From: Planctomycetota bacterium
GTDB taxonomy: Bacteria > Planctomycetota > MHYJ01 > JACPRB01
Length of the DNA: 6,248 bases
Assembly (NCBI GenBank): GCA_016200125.1
Contig: JACQFK010000615.1
Span: 1 to 6,248 of the forward strand
Direction: 5' to 3'
Shown here: in pieces, positions 1 to 3,834 of the stretch
Numbering within the stretch: position 1 is the stretch's first letter
Layout of the letters: every line of letters begins with the position of its first letter
Made by a program: the position numbers and the translations under genes
Notes under the pieces: model-generated
Told to the model about the DNA's origin: nothing
The model's database searches: none
Seen by the model: only the letters and a program-made list of their open reading frames with translations

Positions 1-1
1 C

Positions 2-1690
2 ACGGGCCTGCCGCCCGCGCCCGAGGACCTCGCTCGCGGCTACGAGGAAACCGTCGACCGCCTGCTCTCGAGCCCCGCCTACGGCGAGCGTTGGGCGCGC
101 CACTGGCTCGACGTCGCCCGCTACGCCGACTCCAGCGGCTACGAGAGCGATGCCGACCGGAAGACGATCTACGCCTACCGCGACGCCGTGATCCGCGCGC
201 TCAACGACGACCTGCCCTTCGACGCTTTCGTGAAAGGGCAGCTCGCGGGCGACCTGCTCGCGCCCGACGATCCCGTCGCGCTCGCGCTCACCGGCTTCCT
301 CACCTGCGGCCCGGCTTCGGACACCACGCCAACCGACAGCCGCCGCAACAAGGAGAAGTACCGGATGGACGAGCTCGACGACCTGGTCGCCACCACCGGC
401 CAGGCCTTCCTCGGCCTCACCGTCGGCTGCGCGCGCTGCCACGACCACAAGTTCGACCCGATCACGTCGAAGGAGTACTACCAGCTCGTCGCGACCTTCA
501 TCTCCACGAAGCGGGAGGACAAGCCGCTGTCCTCCGCTCACCGGAGGCTGCAGGAGTTCGTCGAGCCCCGCCGCGCGGCGGTCCGCGAGCAGAGAATCCG
601 CGCGCTCGCGATCCCCGAGGACCAGAAGGACATCCTGCGTCAGCCGCTGAGCCCCAACAACGGCGTGTCGTCGGCGCTCTACAAGAAGCACGGGGAGGCC
701 GTGAAGGTCACGGACGAGCAGCTCCGCGAGACGCTGGGCGACGCCGACCGCGCCGCCTGGGATGAGCTGGCGAAGGCCGCCCCGGGCGCCGTGCCCAAGG
801 CGCTGACCCTCTCGGAGGGCGAGCCCCAGCAGGCCTGGCTTCTCCAGCGCGGCGACGTCGACCTGAAGAAGGAAGAAGTGCGGCCCGGGTTCCTGAAGGT
901 GCTCGACGCCGAGAAACCGCGCGATCCGCGCCCGCGGGTGGCGCTCGGCGAGTGGCTCACGGACGTCGAGGGCGGCGCCGGTCGCCTGCTCGCGCGGGTC
1001 ATCGTGAACCGCGTCTGGGCTCATCATTTCGGCGAAGGGCTCGTCGGAACGCCGAACGACTTCGGCATCCAGGGGGAGCGGCCGGCCGATCCGGAGCTGC
1101 TCGACGGCCTGGCGCGGGAGCTCATTGCGGGCGGCTGGAAGCTGAAGGCCCTTCAGCGGCGGATCCTGCTCAGCGCGGCCTACCCGTCGGCGCGGCGGCC
1201 GGCGCGGCTCGAGGCCGAGGTGCTCCGCGACGCCATCCTGGCGCTCAGCGGCCGGCTCAATCCGAAGATGTACGGCCCCGCGGTCAAGGTCCGGATCCCG
1301 GGCGAGGCGATCGTCACCCGCAGCAAGGACGACTATCCGAGGAACATCCAGGAAGGGCCCGAGACCTGGCGGCGGAGCGTCTACGTGTTCATCAAGCGCT
1401 CGGTGATGCTGCCCTTCTTCGAGGTCAACGACGCGCCGGGATCGAGCGCGAGCTGCGGCCGCCGGGCGCGGACCACGGTCGCGCCCCAGGCCCTCACGCT
1501 CCTGAACGACCCCTTCGTCCGCGGCAGCGCAAAGGCCTTCGCGGAGAAGGCGGGGAGCCACGAGCGGGCCTTCCTGCTCGCGCTGGGCCGCGAGCCGAAG
1601 CCGTCGGAACTCGAGGTCGCGAAGAAGCTCGACCTCGCGGACTTCTGCCACGTCCTGTTCACGTTGAATGAGTTCGTCTATGTCGACTAG
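2..1690 (+). CDS. DUF1549/DUF1553 (PSD1-type) protein, 5' partial
   Basis: The frame is open from the window's left edge to TAG at 1688-1690, so the N-terminus is missing; full-length relatives often begin with a signal peptide and a PSCyt1 cytochrome-like domain, which would lie upstream. The first visible residues are TGLPPAPEDLA, followed by YGERWARHWLDVARYADS, a classic DUF1549 signature. DUF1549 runs to about 520 and holds a heme-type CxxCH (CARCHDHKFDPI, CARCH at 428-442). DUF1553 occupies about 900-1690, with ARVIVNRVWAHHFGEGLVGT, NDFG, a GWKLKAL/LSAAY block, RRSVYVFIKRS, TTVAPQALTLLNDPFVR, and the typical C-terminus LNEFVYVD. An internal Met at 188 is not the start, because homology continues well upstream of it. 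DUF1553 looks shorter than usual after LSAAY and near the C-terminus. The family's biochemical role is unknown; it is generally predicted to act outside the cytoplasm and is nearly always next to a DUF1501 gene, as here. Family call is very secure; function is not. Confidence 0.95.
   Translation, partial: TGLPPAPEDLARGYEETVDRLLSSPAYGERWARHWLDVARYADSSGYESDADRKTIYAYRDAVIRALNDDLPFDAFVKGQLAGDLLAPDDPVALALTGFLTCGPASDTTPTDSRRNKEKYRMDELDDLVATTGQAFLGLTVGCARCHDHKFDPITSKEYYQLVATFISTKREDKPLSSAHRRLQEFVEPRRAAVREQRIRALAIPEDQKDILRQPLSPNNGVSSALYKKHGEAVKVTDEQLRETLGDADRAAWDELAKAAPGAVPKALTLSEGEPQQAWLLQRGDVDLKKEEVRPGFLKVLDAEKPRDPRPRVALGEWLTDVEGGAGRLLARVIVNRVWAHHFGEGLVGTPNDFGIQGERPADPELLDGLARELIAGGWKLKALQRRILLSAAYPSARRPARLEAEVLRDAILALSGRLNPKMYGPAVKVRIPGEAIVTRSKDDYPRNIQEGPETWRRSVYVFIKRSVMLPFFEVNDAPGSSASCGRRARTTVAPQALTLLNDPFVRGSAKAFAEKAGSHERAFLLALGREPKPSELEVAKKLDLADFCHVLFTLNEFVYVD
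428..442 (+). other. CxxCH heme-type motif within DUF1549
   Basis: The codons read Cys-Ala-Arg-Cys-His, followed by DHKFDPI. The pattern matches the covalent heme c attachment signature and sits where DUF1549 proteins usually carry it. Heme binding in this domain has not been shown by anything in the sequence; the motif could instead bind a metal. Only one CxxCH is visible, since any N-terminal cytochrome domain would lie outside the window. Confidence 0.7.
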
Positions 1691-3020
1691 CTGCACGCGC
1701 CGCGACTTCCTCCGCAACGCCGGCGGCGGTCTCGGCATGCTCGCTCTTTCGAGCCTGCTCGAGGCGCAGGAGCACTTCGCGCCGAAGGCGAAGTCGGTGA
1801 TCTGGCTCTTCATGGAGGGCGGGCCGAGCGGCTTCGATCTCTTCGACTATAAGCCGGAGCTGCAGAAGAACGCGGGGAAGCGGGTCGACGGCATCGAGAC
1901 CTTCTTCGGGAACCCGGGGCCGCTGCTCAAGTCCCCCTACTCGTTCAAGCAGTACGGACAGTCGGGCGCCTACGTCTGCGAGAAGTACTCCAAGCTCGCG
2001 GAGTGCGTCGACGACATCGCGTTCATCAAGTCCTGCTGGGCCGAGTCGAACAACCACGGCCCGGCGATGTACCAGATCAACACGGGGCTGACCCGCGTCG
2101 GCTTCCCGAGCGTCGGCTCCTGGGTGACCTACGGGCTGGGGTCGGAGAACCGCAACCTGCCGGGCTTCATCGTGCTGGGGAACTCGCGAGGGGCGAAGGG
2201 CGGGCCCGCGAACTGGGGCTCGGGCTTCCTGCCGTCGAGCTGGCAGGGGACGCTCTTCCGGGCGAACGGGACGCCGATCCTGAACCTGGACCGGCCCGGG
2301 GACGTGTCGGCGGAGCGGCAGCGGGCGATGCTCGACGCGGCGGCGGCGCTGAACGGCGACCACCTGGCGGCCCACGGCGGCGACGGCGAGCTCGAGGCGC
2401 GGATCCAGTCCTTCGAGATGGCCTACCGGATGCAGATGGCGGCGAAGGAGCTGGTGGACTTCTCAAAGGAGTCGGAGGCAATGCGGACGCTCTACGGGCT
2501 GGACGTGGAGAAGTCGCGGCCCTTCGGCGAGAAGTGCCTGCTGGCGCGGCGCCTGGTGGAGCGCGGGGTGCGCTTCGTGCAGGCCTACATCAACGACGAG
2601 TGGGATGCCCACGACTCGATCAAGGGCAACCACGATGCGCGCTGCGCCGAGACGGACGCGCCGATCGCCGGCCTGCTGAAGGACCTGAAGCGGCGGGGCC
2701 TGCTCGACACGACGCTCGTGGTGTGGGGCGGCGAGTTCGGCCGGATGCCGGTCTCCGAGAAGAGCGCGGGGCGGGACCACAACCCGCACGGCTTCCTCAT
2801 GTGGATGGCGGGCGGCGGCGTGAAGGGCGGCACGAGCTACGGCGAAACGGACGAGATCGGCTACAAGTCGGCGGTCGACCCCGTCTCCGTCCACGACCTC
2901 CACGCGACGATCCTGCACCTCCTGGGCCTGGACCACAAGCGCCTGACCTACCTGCACAACGGCCGCCGCTTCCGTCTCACCGACGTCCACGGCGAGGTGA
3001 TCCGTCGCATCATCGCGTAG
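1668..3020 (+). CDS. DUF1501 protein, Tat-exported, alkaline phosphatase/sulfatase-like
   Basis: The 450-residue product is a normal length for DUF1501. It opens with a twin-arginine signal (TRRDFLR, residues 10-16) and a glycine-rich hydrophobic stretch to about residue 32, so export in folded form to the periplasm is likely; the cleavage site is unclear. Family blocks follow in order: WLFMEGGPSGFDLFDYKPEL, YGQSGAYVCE, NNHGPAMYQINTG, PSVGSWVTYGLGSENRNLPG, NWGSGFLP, ESEAMRTLYGLD, CLLARRLVERGVRFVQ, WDAHDSIKGNH, VVWGGEFGRMP, GRDHNPHG and HDLHATILHLLGLDH. The Asp/His clusters in WDAH, GRDHNPHG and HDLHA are plausible metal ligands by analogy with the alkaline phosphatase superfamily. Substrate is unknown. 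ATG 1668 overlaps the upstream gene by 23 bases; ATG 1680 (Met5) is an equally possible start and keeps the whole Tat motif. Neither has a strong Shine-Dalgarno, so translational coupling is likely. Confidence 0.95.
   Translation: MSSSMSTSCTRRDFLRNAGGGLGMLALSSLLEAQEHFAPKAKSVIWLFMEGGPSGFDLFDYKPELQKNAGKRVDGIETFFGNPGPLLKSPYSFKQYGQSGAYVCEKYSKLAECVDDIAFIKSCWAESNNHGPAMYQINTGLTRVGFPSVGSWVTYGLGSENRNLPGFIVLGNSRGAKGGPANWGSGFLPSSWQGTLFRANGTPILNLDRPGDVSAERQRAMLDAAAALNGDHLAAHGGDGELEARIQSFEMAYRMQMAAKELVDFSKESEAMRTLYGLDVEKSRPFGEKCLLARRLVERGVRFVQAYINDEWDAHDSIKGNHDARCAETDAPIAGLLKDLKRRGLLDTTLVVWGGEFGRMPVSEKSAGRDHNPHGFLMWMAGGGVKGGTSYGETDEIGYKSAVDPVSVHDLHATILHLLGLDHKRLTYLHNGRRFRLTDVHGEVIRRIIA
1695..1715 (+). other. 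Twin-arginine (Tat) signal motif of the DUF1501 protein
   Basis: These codons give TRRDFLR, a close match to the S/T-R-R-x-F-L-K Tat consensus. A short polar N-region precedes it, and a weakly hydrophobic Gly/Leu/Ala stretch follows. Tat signals are typical of DUF1501 proteins and imply cofactor or metal loading before export. Confidence 0.85.
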
Positions 3021-3040
3021 CAGATTTCCCCGGATATCTG
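3021..3040 (+). other. Imperfect hairpin right after the DUF1501 stop
   Basis: CAGATTTCC (3021-3029) can pair with GGATATCTG (3032-3040) except for one T-T mismatch; a realistic fold has a 4-base loop, giving about eight pairs. It begins at the first base after the TAG. No T-run follows, so it is a poor intrinsic terminator; it could slow or process the transcript, or be chance. A competing pairing of TCCCC (3027-3031) with GGGGA (3050-3054) is also possible. Confidence 0.25.
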
Positions 3041-3062
3041 ATAGGATCTGGGGACCTTCCCG

Positions 3063-3069
3063 AAAGGAG
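3063..3069 (+). promoter_or_regulatory. Shine-Dalgarno of the HEAT-like gene
   Basis: AAAGGAG lies five bases before ATG 3075, an ideal spacing. It settles the start: the same frame has a TAG at 3042-3044, and the next in-frame ATGs (3081, 3090) are farther from the site. It is the only strong ribosome site visible in the window. Confidence 0.8.
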
Positions 3070-3074
3070 CTGCC

Positions 3075-3824
3075 ATGGCGATGCACCTAATGGCGATCCT
3101 CCTGGGCTTTCCGCAGGACAAGGCGGACGAGGAAGCGGCCGGCGCCGTGACCGCCTGCGAGCAGGCCTTCCTCAAGAGCAAGGACACGAGCGCGCGGGTC
3201 GAGGCGATCGGCTCGATGTCCCAGACCAAGCACGAGAAAGTCATCGCCAAGCTCGCCACCTACCTGACGAACGAGGACAAGGCCGTGAAGGCCGCCGCGG
3301 TCGCGGGGCTTGCGAGCTTCCAGGAGGCCAGCGTGGAGCTGAAGCGGCTCGCCTCGAAGACCCTGGCGACTTCGATGGCGGCGGGCGCGAACGTGAAGGA
3401 CGTGGACTTCAAGGCGGCGGTGCTCGCGTCGCTCGGGACGCTCCAGGAGGACAACGCCGTCACGACCATCAAGACCATGCTCGACGACAAGGACCTGAAG
3501 GTCGCGACCGCCGCGGTCAACGCCTGCGTCGCGATGCGGGCGAAGACGCTGGTCGAGGCGCTGATCGATCAGCTAAAGGAGTGCGACAAGACCTTCAAGT
3601 CGGGGGCCAACGGACCGGCGATCACGGGGAAGCGGCCCGTCTCCGCCCGCAAATCCCCCGACGCTCCGCCGGACCCGGAGGAGGTCAAGCGCGACCGCGC
3701 GGCGAACCTCGTCATCACGATCCCGACCGCCCTGCAGACGCTGACGAACCAGCAGCTCACGAGCGCGGCCGACTGGTCGGCCTGGTGGGCGAAGAACCGG
3801 ACGACCTTCACGATCTCGAAGTGA
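3075..3824 (+). CDS. HEAT-repeat-like protein of unknown function
   Basis: The product has 249 residues. The N-terminus MAMHLMAILLGFPQDKAD is briefly hydrophobic (residues 3-12) but has no basic residue before the core, so it is at best a weak signal peptide or anchor. About four helical-hairpin units resemble HEAT repeats: roughly residues 38-64, 68-97, 109-136 and 140-168, each with Ala/Val/Leu-rich first helices such as VKAAAVAGLASF and FKAAVLASLGTL. A charged, Pro-rich linker (about 170-210, with KRPVSARKSPDAPPDPEEVKR) leads to a terminal segment ALQTLTNQQL, then ADWSAWWAKNRTTF. From memory, a similar Trp-rich tail ends many HEAT-type proteins of Planctomycetota. HEAT arrays are scaffolds, so a binding rather than catalytic role is the best inference; I recognise no enzyme motif. 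It follows the DUF1501 gene by 54 bases on the same strand, so co-transcription is possible. Coding status is secure from its ribosome site and codon pattern; the fold is probable. Confidence 0.85.
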   Translation: MAMHLMAILLGFPQDKADEEAAGAVTACEQAFLKSKDTSARVEAIGSMSQTKHEKVIAKLATYLTNEDKAVKAAAVAGLASFQEASVELKRLASKTLATSMAAGANVKDVDFKAAVLASLGTLQEDNAVTTIKTMLDDKDLKVATAAVNACVAMRAKTLVEALIDQLKECDKTFKSGANGPAITGKRPVSARKSPDAPPDPEEVKRDRAANLVITIPTALQTLTNQQLTSAADWSAWWAKNRTTFTISK

Positions 3825-3834
3825 TCTACTTCGA
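3816..3834. terminator. Perfect inverted repeat across both convergent stop codons
   Basis: TCGAAGT (3816-3822) and ACTTCGA (3828-3834) are exact reverse complements around a 5-base GATCT loop. The repeat includes part of the TGA of the HEAT-like gene (3822-3824) and of the kinase TAG (complement of 3826-3828). Being symmetric, it would form the same hairpin in either transcript, as a bidirectional terminator could. There is no T-run on either side and the stem is short, so factor-independent termination is doubtful. Confidence 0.35.

Noticed and set aside
91..765. A 224-codon + strand frame inside the DUF1549 region.
   Set aside because: Arg/Pro-rich shadow of the DUF1549 frame, which carries unmistakable family motifs over the same bases.
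1188..1207. The CGGCGCGG direct repeat as a mobile-element target duplication.
   Set aside because: The copies are 12 bases apart with no inserted element between them, and such repeats are common in GC-rich coding DNA. It is mentioned only as a possible slippage site.
1659..2375. A 238-codon - strand frame opposite the start of the DUF1501 gene, and a similar one at 2463-3086.
   Set aside because: Both are complements of conserved DUF1501 codons with no domain, ribosome site or context of their own.
3019..3047. Possible promoter for the HEAT-like gene, with TAGGAT (3042-3047) as a -10-like box.
   Set aside because: Only four of six bases fit, and there is no -35-like box at the expected distance (AGCAGA at that place). 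Too weak to call.
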